A stretch of 11,669 nt of DNA from Verrucomicrobia bacterium UBA3222 (GTDB taxonomy: Bacteria > Verrucomicrobiota > Verrucomicrobiia > Opitutales > UBA9783), in contig DEWA01000005.1 in assembly GCA_002363035.1 (NCBI GenBank), positions 39,190-50,858 on the forward strand, written 5' to 3'. The position numbers were made by a program, and so were the translations under genes. Numbering within the stretch: position 1 is the first letter of the stretch; each line of letters opens with the position of its first letter. Below the pieces are notes generated by a model. It saw nothing but the letters and a program-made list of their open reading frames with translations. It did not search any database and was not told the origin of the DNA. Positions 1 to 7,301 of the stretch are shown here, one piece after another.

Positions 1-50
1 CGACCTTTTTGGAAGAAATTGTGCCAAAAAAACAGATTACCTTTTCGCTT

Positions 51-1415
51 TCAAAATAATCCCCGAAATACCCCAATCAGTACAAGCGTCGGCGGCAGAG
101 CCCCCAAAAGTAGCGGTAACGGTTTGACGGTTTCGTGGTCGAAGTGCTTCGCAAGCAACGACTGTCCGGCGGGGTTCGGAGCGTTGGCGATGACCGTCAG
201 TCCGCCGCCGACAATGGCACCGCCGACCACCGCTGACTGAAGTTGAAAATTCTGTGCAAACTCCGGCACCAAAGACGCCAGGTACGTCAAGGCGGCATTA
301 TCGTTAAAGGACGTCAAAACGACGGAACCGTAGAACAGCATTGTATCGCTCAGGCGCGAAAGAACGGCTTCAATCCACCATTCCTGTAAACCGCCGTGCG
401 TAACCAGCCCTGCCAGGAAACAACCGACCAACAGCGATTCTTTCAGCGCAATCGGCGACTGCCAGCGTTTCAGAATTTTAACCGCCATTAAAAACAACAG
501 CCCGCCGAACACCACCAGTTCCGTATGGTGGGCATTGAGAACCGTCCAAAGCAGAAAGAAAACGTGTATCCCGATAACGGAGAAAGGGATTTTTTCGTTC
601 TTTTCCGACCGACCGCCGCCGTCGGAAGCGCGAACGTTCAAGGTGTGAAGCTGCTTTGCGAACAGCAAACCGTACAACAGCGTCGACAGGACAATCCCGC
701 AAACGGCTTCTTTCCCGAAATGCGAAAAAACATAAGGCGTATCCCAATGCCACACGCGCGCGACCATCAAGATCGGCGGTGCCGCAAAGTGCGTCAGCGA
801 ACCCCCGACGGAAACATTCACAAACAACAACCCCAGCGTTGCGTAGGAGAATAATGCGTTCGGTTTATGCACGAAAACCTTCCGCGACAGCAACAGAGCC
901 GCAATGGTCATTGCCGCCGGTTCCGTAATGAGCGAACCGAACAGCGGTGCAATAACGAGAATGCAGAGCCACCAGGTCGACGGTTTTTCACCGCCGCACA
1001 GACGAACAAAGAATTGAATTACACTCTCCGCCAAATACAACACGGGACGCGTCGCCGCCGTCATCATAATCACAAACACAAAAATCGGTTCCGAATAATG
1101 CCGTGTCGTGAAGTAGTTCACCGTCTCAGTCCAACCTTTGAACAAAATAAAACACACCGTCAGCGGTACCAACCACAGCCCGAAAATCACCTCAACCTCT
1201 CCGAGCCAATGCAGACACTGCGAACGAACGGTGACGCCCGTATGTTGTTCCAAAGTCTTGGCCTTGCGGGCAAATTTTCCCGCCAAAAATGTATGCACAA
1301 GGGCTCCGAGAAAAATGAGTAATGTGACTAATCGAAACGGATCGTCTTTGACTTTCTCCGATAGTAACGACAGTAAGTCGACCTCCGTGTTCGACACGCC
1401 CATGTTGTTTTTCAT
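51..1415 (-). CDS. Putative Na+/H+ antiporter, PF07399-like membrane protein
   Basis: This is a 454-residue polytopic inner-membrane protein with roughly 11 to 12 hydrophobic segments (about residues 28-46, 72-93, 110-128, 150-176, 186-203, 236-254, 279-296, 324-340, 393-410 and 433-452). Three motifs typical of ion-transporter half-domains are visible: SLITEPAAMTIAA (161-173), a FNDNAALTYLASL segment (about 370-382), and GGGLTVIANAPNPAGQSLL (403-421). Acidic and Asn residues in broken helices of this kind usually bind the cation. The family is annotated as a putative Na+/H+ antiporter, so the likely role is proton-driven sodium export and pH homeostasis. The ATG at 1415 is the most upstream start. 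A second ATG at 1403 (MGVSN) is equally possible, because no Shine-Dalgarno sequence precedes either. The gene is last in the minus-strand group, 245 bases from rpiB, and probably has its own promoter. The family call is fairly sure; the transported ion is not. Confidence 0.8.
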   Translation of the reverse strand: MKNNMGVSNTEVDLLSLLSEKVKDDPFRLVTLLIFLGALVHTFLAGKFARKAKTLEQHTGVTVRSQCLHWLGEVEVIFGLWLVPLTVCFILFKGWTETVNYFTTRHYSEPIFVFVIMMTAATRPVLYLAESVIQFFVRLCGGEKPSTWWLCILVIAPLFGSLITEPAAMTIAALLLSRKVFVHKPNALFSYATLGLLFVNVSVGGSLTHFAAPPILMVARVWHWDTPYVFSHFGKEAVCGIVLSTLLYGLLFAKQLHTLNVRASDGGGRSEKNEKIPFSVIGIHVFFLLWTVLNAHHTELVVFGGLLFLMAVKILKRWQSPIALKESLLVGCFLAGLVTHGGLQEWWIEAVLSRLSDTMLFYGSVVLTSFNDNAALTYLASLVPEFAQNFQLQSAVVGGAIVGGGLTVIANAPNPAGQSLLAKHFDHETVKPLPLLLGALPPTLVLIGVFRGLF

Positions 1416-1660
1416 TATAAGGGAGGCGGGAAAAATGGCAATTAAGAAGACAAAATCGGAAGTTTGAATTTCACCATGCCATTTGAAAAAAATTTTTAAA
1501 CACTCAGTAAAAAAAAAGAAATGAAACAGGAATATTTATAAAAACAGTCGCCACGTCCATCCGAAATAAATACAAGAATCGGACATGATTTCAACGCATC
1601 CTACATCTGTACATTATGTCCCGCAGTAATCCATTGCTATGAATTGGCATATCATTGTTT
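1416..1660. other. Spacer between rpiB and the antiporter gene
   Basis: This 245-base A/T-rich spacer has no coding region. It contains long A and T runs (about 1488-1520). I see no hairpin followed by a T run that would end rpiB transcription, and no clear promoter boxes for the antiporter gene. The antiporter start has no recognisable ribosome binding site. Confidence 0.5.
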
Positions 1661-2113
1661 TTAAGTATCGCGAATCATTTTACCTTCCAAAGCCAAAATC
1701 TGTTGACGACGACGAACGTGACGTTCCTCCATGCTTACTTCTGTCGTTAAAAGCACATGTACCATCCGTTGTGCACATTCGGTTGGTATAGATCCCGACA
1801 CGCACAGAACATTAATTGCATTGTGTTGCCGTGCTTTTCGGACATCTTCTTCTGTCGTAAGGCAAGCAGCATAAATACCTTTGAATTTATTTGCCATAAT
1901 CCCCATACCAACACCCGAACTACATATCAGAAAACCACGATGTTTCTTGTTGGCTTGAACAGCGCGTGCTACACGTTCGGAAAACAACGGATAATCACAG
2001 GACACTGGCGAGTAAGTTCCTTCATCATAAAACGAAATCGCTTGTTCCTTTAGCCAAGGCAACAAAGCTTCTTTTAACCTAAAACCGCCATGATCCGCGC
2101 CGATATACAACAT
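1661..2113 (-). CDS. rpiB: Ribose 5-phosphate isomerase B
   Basis: This cytoplasmic 150-residue protein has the usual length for the RpiB/LacA/LacB sugar-phosphate isomerase family. It interconverts ribose 5-phosphate and ribulose 5-phosphate in the pentose phosphate pathway. Visible motifs are GADHGGFRLKEAL at residues 5-17 (Asp7 and His8 bind substrate), FLICSSGVGMGIMANKFKG at 61-79 with the catalytic-type Cys64, RQHNAINVL at 95-103 with His97 and Asn98, and the C-terminal RHVRRRQQI at 131-139 that contacts phosphate. The Cys64 marks the E. coli-type active site rather than the mycobacterial one. Galactose- or allose-6-phosphate isomerase is an alternative, but no sugar-catabolism genes adjoin it, so the Rpi role is preferred. 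The gene lies 141 bases downstream of pnp in the same direction. Hand counts suggest it is lower in GC (about 44% over 1861-1980) than the pnp core (about 59% in two sampled lines). Confidence 0.9.
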   Translation of the reverse strand: MLYIGADHGGFRLKEALLPWLKEQAISFYDEGTYSPVSCDYPLFSERVARAVQANKKHRGFLICSSGVGMGIMANKFKGIYAACLTTEEDVRKARQHNAINVLCVSGSIPTECAQRMVHVLLTTEVSMEERHVRRRQQILALEGKMIRDT

Positions 2114-2166
2114 ATTTGTCTATTCATCTGACACACAAAGATCCCATTTCCCAAATCGCAGAACCG

Positions 2167-2184
2167 AACACCTCCCCTGGTGTT
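2167..2184 (-). other. Small hairpin in the rpiB leader
   Basis: On the minus strand a 6-bp stem (AACACC paired with GGTGTT) closes a purine loop AGGGGA. It sits 54 bases upstream of the rpiB ATG. There is no T run after it in either direction, so it does not look like an intrinsic terminator. The Shine-Dalgarno-like loop is too far from the start to be the ribosome binding site as drawn. Its function, if any, is unknown. Confidence 0.3.
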
Positions 2185-2254
2185 GAGAAACAAAAAACCT
2201 CATTCAAAAAACACCGCAACAACCGTCGTTTTCCCAAACAAAACTACACTTTCC

Positions 2255-4381
2255 CTACTTTTGCATCGCTGCCTTACGACTCAGTCTTACGCGCCCTTTC
2301 GGATCGACATCGATGCACATGACGACCATGGTATCGCCGACGGAACACACGTCGCTCGGGTGGTTCACGCGGCAATCGGACAGCTCGGAAACGTGTACCA
2401 TGCCTTCCTGTCCCGGCAGGCATTCGACGAACACGCCGAAGTCTTTAATGGATTTGACGATCGCCTGATAAACCTTACCGACTTCGATCTTTCGATCCAA
2501 CGCCAAAATCTGATCAACGACGCGTTGCAGGCTCGCTTTGTTGCGTGCGTAAACCGTAACTTTCCCGGAACGATCTTCGGCGATGTCAATCTGGCAATCG
2601 TTGGTTTCGGTTAATTGCTTGATGTTCTTGCCGCCCGGACCGATCAAAGTGCCGATCTTTTCGGGGTTAATCGTAACGGTTGTCACCTGTGGCGCAAACG
2701 GACTGATGTCGGCGCGCGGTTTTTCGAGTGCGGACAGCATCTTCTCCAAAATTTTGGCGCGCGCACGGGAATTTTGGCGCACCGCTTCCGCCATGATATC
2801 CAACGGCAGACCGTCGATCTTTAAATCCAGTTGGAAGCCCGTAATGCCTTTGGCGGTTCCGCAGATTTTAAAGTCCATGTCGCCGAAATGATCTTCATCG
2901 CCGATGATATCCGTTAAAAGTTGATGCTTCTTTATCTTATGCGCCGCATCGTATTCCGTGACCAATCCGATCGAAATACCCGAAACAGGTGCCGAAATCG
3001 GTACACCAGCATCCATCAGCGCCAACGTTCCGCCGCAAACGGATGCCATTGAGGTGGAACCATTGGAGCTCATAATGTCCGACACCACGCGAACGGCATA
3101 CGGAAACTCCGCCTCGGACGGAATGACCGGCAACAGCGAACGTTCCGCCAACGCACCGTGACCGACTTCGCGCCGACCGACAAAACCGAAGCGCCCCGTC
3201 TCGCCGACCGTATAAGGCGGGAAGTTGTAATGCAAAATAAAGGATTTCGACTGCGCACCGCCCGTGAGCGCATCCAGGTTTTGTGCATCGCTCCCGGCTC
3301 CCAGCGTGACGCTGACGAGTGCTTGCGTTTGTCCGCGATCGAACAACGCCGAACCGTGCACCGTTTTCGGCAACACGTCGACGGCGCAACCCAACGGACG
3401 AATTTCCTCCATGCCGCGTCCGTCCAAACGCTCGCCGCGCTCCAAGACCGCATTGCGGCACAATTTCTCCATGAGCGCTTCGAACGCCACGTTCAAAGCA
3501 CTCGCGGCATCCGCTTCGGTTTCAAATTTTCGTTCCGCGACCGCACACGCTGCCGCCTCCTTCTTTACCGACCAAACCGCTTCATCCGCCGTCTGACGAC
3601 AGGGATTGAACCACGCCGAACGTAATTTTTCGGCAAAATTCGCTTCGCACCATTCGGATAGCTCCGCCGTTGCCGCATGCGGAACATAGGAGCGCTTTTG
3701 ACGGTTAAAGTTTTTCGCCAACTCCTCTTGCGCATCCAAAATCGGCTGAATGGCGTTTTGGGCAAAGCGCAACGCTTCGATGAAACGTTCCTCGGGTAAT
3801 TGGTCGGCGCACCCTTCAATCATCAGCGCGTCATTGCGATTGCCGACGTAGATAAGATCCAAATCCGATTCAAATTGCTGATCGTTGGTCGGATTGACGA
3901 TAAATTGACCGTTGATCTGCCCGATGCGTACGCAACCGATCGGTCCGTTCCAGGGAATATCGGAGCACAGCAACGCCGCCGAAGCTCCGTTCACCATCAA
4001 GACATCTGGTTCGTTTTTCTGATCCGTCGACAGCAACAAACCGATGATTTGAACTTCGTTGAGGAAGTCGCTCGGAAACAGCGGTCGCAACGGTCGATCG
4101 CACAGACGTGAGGTTAAAATTTCCTTTTCGCTCGGTTTGCCTTCGCGCTTCACGTAGCCGCCCGGAAAACGTCCCGCGGCGGAGAATTTCTCACGATAAT
4201 CGACCGTGAGCGGGAAAAAATCCTGATCGGGCGAAACTTCGCGCGCCATCACGGCACTCACGAACACAACGGTTTCGCCGCAACGCACCGTTACGGCACC
4301 GTTTGCCCGTTGCGCCAGTGTTCCGCTCTCGAACGACATACCCATGCCGTTGACCTCAACGCCATACTTCTGCTTCAACAT
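2255..4381 (-). CDS. pnp: Polynucleotide phosphorylase (PNPase)
   Basis: This 708-residue enzyme degrades RNA 3' to 5' with phosphate, releasing nucleoside diphosphates, and is a core part of bacterial RNA turnover. The full family architecture is visible: a first RNase PH domain (about 1-145, with [19 protein letters not shown] at 70-88), a helical linker (about 210-310), a second RNase PH domain (about 315-545), a KH domain (about 565-625, with [10 protein letters not shown] at 581-590) and an S1 domain (about 635-704, with [19 protein letters not shown]). Catalytic features are intact: [15 protein letters not shown] near 347-361, [13 protein letters not shown] near 439-451, and [11 protein letters not shown] at 494-504, whose Asp495 and Asp501 match the metal-binding Asp486 and Asp492 of the E. 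coli enzyme. The start is fixed by a strong AGGAG just upstream and the 15-base gap from rpsO. Length and domain order are normal. Confidence 0.98.
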   Translation of the reverse strand: MLKQKYGVEVNGMGMSFESGTLAQRANGAVTVRCGETVVFVSAVMAREVSPDQDFFPLTVDYREKFSAAGRFPGGYVKREGKPSEKEILTSRLCDRPLRPLFPSDFLNEVQIIGLLLSTDQKNEPDVLMVNGASAALLCSDIPWNGPIGCVRIGQINGQFIVNPTNDQQFESDLDLIYVGNRNDALMIEGCADQLPEERFIEALRFAQNAIQPILDAQEELAKNFNRQKRSYVPHAATAELSEWCEANFAEKLRSAWFNPCRQTADEAVWSVKKEAAACAVAERKFETEADAASALNVAFEALMEKLCRNAVLERGERLDGRGMEEIRPLGCAVDVLPKTVHGSALFDRGQTQALVSVTLGAGSDAQNLDALTGGAQSKSFILHYNFPPYTVGETGRFGFVGRREVGHGALAERSLLPVIPSEAEFPYAVRVVSDIMSSNGSTSMASVCGGTLALMDAGVPISAPVSGISIGLVTEYDAAHKIKKHQLLTDIIGDEDHFGDMDFKICGTAKGITGFQLDLKIDGLPLDIMAEAVRQNSRARAKILEKMLSALEKPRADISPFAPQVTTVTINPEKIGTLIGPGGKNIKQLTETNDCQIDIAEDRSGKVTVYARNKASLQRVVDQILALDRKIEVGKVYQAIVKSIKDFGVFVECLPGQEGMVHVSELSDCRVNHPSDVCSVGDTMVVMCIDVDPKGRVRLSRKAAMQK

Positions 4382-4386
4382 CGCCG

Positions 4387-4393
4387 CTCCTTC
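4387..4393 (-). promoter_or_regulatory. Ribosome binding site of pnp
   Basis: On the minus strand GAAGGAG lies 5 bases before the pnp ATG, inside the 15-base gap after the rpsO stop codon. It is the best Shine-Dalgarno match in the window and settles the pnp start. Confidence 0.75.
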
Positions 4394-4396
4394 GGA

Positions 4397-4666
4397 TTAA
4401 TGACGCAATCCCAGCTGTTGAATAACCCTTTTATGGCGTTCTAAATCGGTTCGCTTCAAATATTCCAATAACTTGCGGCGTTGATTGGACAACGCCGTCA
4501 AACCGCGACGCGAATGAAAATCCTTGCGATGTACCTTTAAATGCTCCGTCAAATACGCAATCCGATGCGTCAACAACGCAACCTGCACCTCCGAAGACCC
4601 GGTGTCGCCTTCTTTCCTGCGGTATGTCTTCACGATTTCCTGCTTTTCCTCAACGGTCATGACCAT
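4397..4666 (-). CDS. rpsO: 30S ribosomal protein S15
   Basis: The 89-residue product matches bacterial S15 in length and sequence. S15 is a primary 16S rRNA binding protein that organises the platform of the small subunit. Diagnostic segments are [14 protein letters not shown] (about 20-33), the rRNA-binding [11 protein letters not shown] (about 46-56) and [13 protein letters not shown] (about 62-74), ending in IQQLGLRH. There are two in-frame ATGs, at 4666 and 4660. The first is preceded by AAGG (4673-4676) six bases upstream and is preferred. A stronger GGAGG (4685-4689) lies farther away. rpsO followed directly by pnp is a widely conserved gene order. In E. coli S15 represses its own translation through a leader structure, but I cannot identify an equivalent here. 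Confidence 0.97.
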   Translation of the reverse strand: MVMTVEEKQEIVKTYRRKEGDTGSSEVQVALLTHRIAYLTEHLKVHRKDFHSRRGLTALSNQRRKLLEYLKRTDLERHKRVIQQLGLRH

Positions 4667-4938
4667 ATTTTGCCTTACGCTACGCCTCCGAAACTAAAAG
4701 GATTTGTTCCGTGTTTCAAGAAAAATTTGAACGTTTTTTTCTTAACGGCGCGTTTCGGGTACAAACCGCCCGTGTTCGGTATCGTTTCGCTCGTCGGTAT
4801 GTCCTTTGAGGACTTTAAAAAACGGAAACGAAAAGTTGTGAAGGTTATAAAAGAGAAGAAGAGCATTGCGCGAATTTGTCTGCAAACGGCATTTCGAAGC
4901 ACATTAATAACGGACGGGAAAGGTTGGTTTTGAACACG

Positions 4939-4952
4939 GTTTTTTAAAAAAC
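4939..4952. repeat. Perfect T6A6 palindrome upstream of exoD
   Basis: GTTTTTTAAAAAAC is a perfect 14-base palindrome. A similar block, seven T followed by seven A, lies downstream of exoD at 5796-5809, and both are preceded by CACG. It could be a bent-DNA protein site, a short bidirectional terminator stem, or the remains of a flanking repeat. Confidence 0.45.
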
Positions 4953-4999
4953 GGTTGCAGTACGAAGGCGGAACATCCTTCCGCAGGGAACTCTTCGTC

Positions 5000-5028
5000 G
5001 TATTCAGAATGTATTTCCCTGATATAAA
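5000..5028 (+). promoter_or_regulatory. Possible sigma70-type promoter for exoD
   Basis: TATAAA at 5023-5028 is a good -10 candidate. The -35 position (around 5000-5006, GTATTCA) is a poor match. Transcription from here would begin near 5035, leaving about 60 bases before the preferred GTG start. The call rests almost entirely on the -10 box. Confidence 0.35.
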
Positions 5029-5096
5029 ATGCAACCGCCTGCCTTTGCGCATATACGACCTTGCGCCCGTTGAAAATTGTTCCCACATTGAAACAT

Positions 5097-5717
5097 GTGA
5101 AAACGCTTTCGGAACACATTCGCGGCTTGTGCAACGAAAAAGGCGAATTGTCCGCCACGCTTTCGAAGCTCAACGACCGCCTGAAAGAACAAAGTTTGGG
5201 TATTTTTATTATTCTGCTTGCGTTCCCGAGCGCGTTGCCGGTTCCCGCCGCCGGTTACAGTACGCCGTTCGGAATTGTGTTGATGTGGATTGGTTTTTTA
5301 TTCATCCGTGGCAAGCGGCAACTTCAACTCCCGAAAAAGTGGCTCGATAAACGTTTTAAATTACCCGCAAAAATGGTCTCCGCCATCCTCAAATACGTCG
5401 TGATTTTCGAAAAAGTCGTGCATCCGAATCGCGCCGCAAAACTGTGTCGGATATTGAATTACCGCTGGGTCGGTGTGAACATCGTCCTGCTTGCCTTCAT
5501 CATGGCATTACCCATCCCGCTGACCAATACAATACCCGCCGGCGTTATTTTGTGGTTCGGGCTCGGCCTGCTCGAAAACGACGGCTTGGTGTTGCTGGCG
5601 GCACAGGTATGCTCGGCGGTTTTGATTGCGCTTTATGCAACGGCGGCGTTTTGGGTCGCAACCTTCGGTCTCGAAAGCCTGCAACGTCTTTTACGGGCGG
5701 TACATCTGATGTCGTAG
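5097..5717 (+). CDS. ExoD family membrane protein
   Basis: From GTG at 5097 the product is 206 residues and resembles the ExoD family (exopolysaccharide synthesis, ExoD), small membrane proteins named for a Sinorhizobium gene affecting exopolysaccharide; their biochemistry is not established. After a basic amphipathic N-terminus come two related hydrophobic modules: LLAFPSALPVPAAG...FGIVLMWIGF (about 40-70) and LLAFIMALPIPLTN...GVILWFGLGL (about 131-160). This internal duplication is typical of the family. Between them lies LPKKWLDKRFKLP (about 78-90). No ATG is available: candidates are TTG at 5061, TTG at 5088 and GTG at 5097. GTG is chosen because VKTLSEHIRGL resembles a natural N-terminus and because GTG is the stronger start codon. 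None has a clear ribosome binding site. No polysaccharide genes adjoin it. Confidence 0.75.
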   Translation: MKTLSEHIRGLCNEKGELSATLSKLNDRLKEQSLGIFIILLAFPSALPVPAAGYSTPFGIVLMWIGFLFIRGKRQLQLPKKWLDKRFKLPAKMVSAILKYVVIFEKVVHPNRAAKLCRILNYRWVGVNIVLLAFIMALPIPLTNTIPAGVILWFGLGLLENDGLVLLAAQVCSAVLIALYATAAFWVATFGLESLQRLLRAVHLMS

Positions 5718-5795
5718 AGGTTAAAGATGATGCCGATGTGCTCCGAAGTTGAGACAGCGAGAAAAATAAACAAGAGAAAGATACGGCGTGCACGA

Positions 5796-5809
5796 TTTTT
5801 TTAAAAAAA
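5796..5809. repeat. T7A7 palindrome downstream of exoD
   Basis: Seven T followed by seven A form a perfect 14-base palindrome, preceded by CACGA. It is the partner of the T6A6 block at 4939-4952 on the other side of exoD. Confidence 0.45.
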
Positions 5810-5819
5810 GACGACAACC

Positions 5820-5872
5820 TCGAGCTGTTTTCGGGAGCATGCGGTGTCTTTTACGGGTAACGCATCTCTGTA
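5820..5872 (+). pseudogene. Decayed partial copy of the exoD 3' end
   Basis: The segment around 5831-5867 repeats the last codons of exoD (5671-5707). Both contain the 12-mer GTCTTTTACGGG (5686-5697 and 5846-5857), about 160 bases apart. The reading frame is kept: exoD ends ATFGLESLQRLLRAVHLMS, and the copy reads AVFGSMRCLLRVTHLCS if two residues are gapped, about 10 matches. The copy has no start, no upstream exoD homology and no stop at the equivalent place. A remnant of a partial duplication is the simplest reading. Chance similarity is not excluded over so short a span. Confidence 0.4.
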
Positions 5873-6167
5873 GTTGCGGGCTTTTCGGATTGTTGTCGGT
5901 TATACCGTATGTACTCCGATTTTTCGAGATCGCGGTTTTTCTGTCGATAAAAGTGCAGACGGAAGAGTATCGACGCACATCATGTATGTTATGTGCAAAC
6001 GAATCACACGGATGAAAGAATCCCGTATGTTTTTGTCTCCCAACGGGTTTTTGGGGTTATTCCGTTCGTTATGTATTTCTATCATTTGAGCTTGCAAAAT
6101 GGATGAATAAAAGATATCATAAAAGACTAAACATAAAAAGATGGTAATTGTGAACGAAACTCGAAAA

Positions 6168-6196
6168 TTGGCAATATTTCTCGCAGACGGTGTATT
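6168..6196 (+). promoter_or_regulatory. Possible promoter for comF-accD
   Basis: TTGGCA (6168-6173) and TGTATT (6191-6196) are separated by exactly 17 bases and match the sigma70 consensus at five and four of six positions. This is the best promoter-like pair in the long spacer. It would give a leader of about 285 bases before comF. Confidence 0.35.
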
Positions 6197-6473
6197 TTCG
6201 AGCGTACTCCGTCACCGATGTGCTCCGCATACTTTGATTTTTTGGATTGCAGGTACGTTTCCGCAAAAATCATGAGTATAAAGTACGGAAGCATGCCTTC
6301 GTATTTGGAAACATCCTTCTAATGTAGATAGAAACCGCCTTTGTCCTCACAAAAAGTGCCGCAAACGTCGCTTGTTCATAACATATGAAGCACATTGGGG
6401 CGTGAAAATCGCCTCCCATCCGTCGCATATCGTCAAAAAACCTTGCGCGTCGGCTTTCGGATTTGGAAAATCA

Positions 6474-6478
6474 GGGAG
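6474..6478 (+). promoter_or_regulatory. Ribosome binding site of comF
   Basis: GGGAG lies 10 bases before the ATG at 6489. It supports that start over the in-frame TTG at 6372, whose 39 extra residues do not resemble a ComF N-terminus. Confidence 0.55.
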
Positions 6479-6488
6479 CTTTGCGCTT

Positions 6489-7286
6489 ATGTCGTTCTTC
6501 GACATTTTCTTGGATTTTATCTTCCCGCGCGACTGCTTTTACTGCAAAAAGCCGCTTTGCTCCCGACAAAAAGGTTTCATCTGTGACGAATGCTTTGAAA
6601 AAATTATCTTTAACCGCGGCGTTTGTTGCCGTTGTTGCGGGCGTGCACTGATGACGGAAGCGGTGTGGGGCGAAAGCGGCAAAGACGGTAACAAAACAGA
6701 GCATTTTCACGATAAAAAGGTTGCTTCCGAACCGCAAATCGCTGTTACCGAAACCGTCCGTTGCTTCAATTGTACGGAATTGCAACCGTTTTTCGACGGT
6801 GGAATTTCGCTGTTTGCCTTTACCGATGTCGGACGTGCATTCATACATACTTTGAAATACCATAACGGAACTTACCTGCGCGGAGATTTGCAGCGTCTTT
6901 TTGATCACGAAAAAGTACGCTTGGAGGATTTAAAGGACGCTGTGTTCGTTCCCGTTCCGTTGCATTTTTTCCGCAAATGGAAACGCGGTTATAACCAAAG
7001 CGACCTTATCGCGAACGCGTTGGCAAAGTACGTCGGCGGACGCGTGCAACGGCTGTTGCGGCGCAAACGGCATACGCCGTCGCAAACGAGCTTGACGAAG
7101 GCCCAAAGACAGGAAAATGTAAAAGGTGCGTTTTGCCTGCGTCGTTTTGCAAAGCTCGACCCGCAGGCGATGTACGTGCTGACGGATGACGTTTTTACGA
7201 CGGGCTCGACGCTCAACGAATGCGCGCGGGTTTTGAAAGAGAACGGTGCAACCGTCGTGCGGGTGTTCACGCTGGCGCACGGATAA
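6489..7286 (+). CDS. comF: ComF family phosphoribosyltransferase-like protein
   Basis: From ATG at 6489 the product is 265 residues. ComF/GntX/YhgH proteins are cytoplasmic, combine a zinc-finger N-terminus with a phosphoribosyltransferase fold, and are linked to DNA uptake in naturally competent bacteria, though most homologues have no proven role. The zinc module is intact: CFYCKKPLC (16-24), CDEC (32-35), CCRCC (46-50) and CFNC (92-95). An extra, mostly polar segment (about 55-88) separates the last two pairs. The signature VPVPLHFFRKWKRGYNQSDL (154-173) is followed by the PRPP-loop-like LTDDVFTTGST (231-241). The start MSFFDIFLDFIFPRDCFYC is typical of the family and has GGGAG upstream. 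accD begins 15 bases after the stop, so the two are probably co-transcribed. No other competence genes are visible, so a DNA-uptake role is only a family-based guess. Confidence 0.88.
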   Translation: MSFFDIFLDFIFPRDCFYCKKPLCSRQKGFICDECFEKIIFNRGVCCRCCGRALMTEAVWGESGKDGNKTEHFHDKKVASEPQIAVTETVRCFNCTELQPFFDGGISLFAFTDVGRAFIHTLKYHNGTYLRGDLQRLFDHEKVRLEDLKDAVFVPVPLHFFRKWKRGYNQSDLIANALAKYVGGRVQRLLRRKRHTPSQTSLTKAQRQENVKGAFCLRRFAKLDPQAMYVLTDDVFTTGSTLNECARVLKENGATVVRVFTLAHG

Positions 7287-7301
7287 GGTATATTAAGAAC
7301 G

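Larger units (their letters stand above)
4667..5096. other. Divergent intergenic spacer between rpsO and exoD
   Basis: This stretch of about 430 bases separates the minus-strand rpsO-pnp group from the plus-strand exoD gene and must hold the promoters for both. No credible coding region is present. Visible elements are ribosome-binding purines for rpsO (4673-4689), a T/A palindrome at 4939-4952, and a TATAAA box at 5023-5028 pointing toward exoD. The rest is unexplained. Confidence 0.6.
5718..6488. other. Long spacer between exoD and comF
   Basis: This 771-base stretch contains no gene I can support. It begins with a T/A palindrome (5796-5809) and a decayed copy of the exoD 3' end (about 5820-5872). 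It becomes A/T-rich around 6090-6180 and carries a possible promoter at 6168-6196. The short open frames in it (for example 5788-6015) have no recognisable product and no ribosome binding site. Decayed coding sequence or a long comF leader are both possible. Confidence 0.5.

Noticed and set aside
1435-1467. Ten-codon frame after a GGGAGG purine run, opposite the antiporter start
   Set aside because: Too short, no conserved peptide, and it lies in the divergent antisense direction; the purine run is probably coincidental.
2937-3461. Long open frames antisense to or in other frames of pnp
   Set aside because: They overlap a fully conserved PNPase and read as Arg/Cys-rich shadow peptides without domains.
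4675-5088. Minus-strand 137-codon frame in the rpsO-exoD spacer
   Set aside because: Low-complexity Lys/Phe composition, no ribosome binding site, and it covers the region expected to hold the rpsO and exoD promoters.
6027-6080. Peptide FLSPNGFLGLF as a further copy of repeat module 1
   Set aside because: Only a few residues coincide and no DNA-level alignment supports it.
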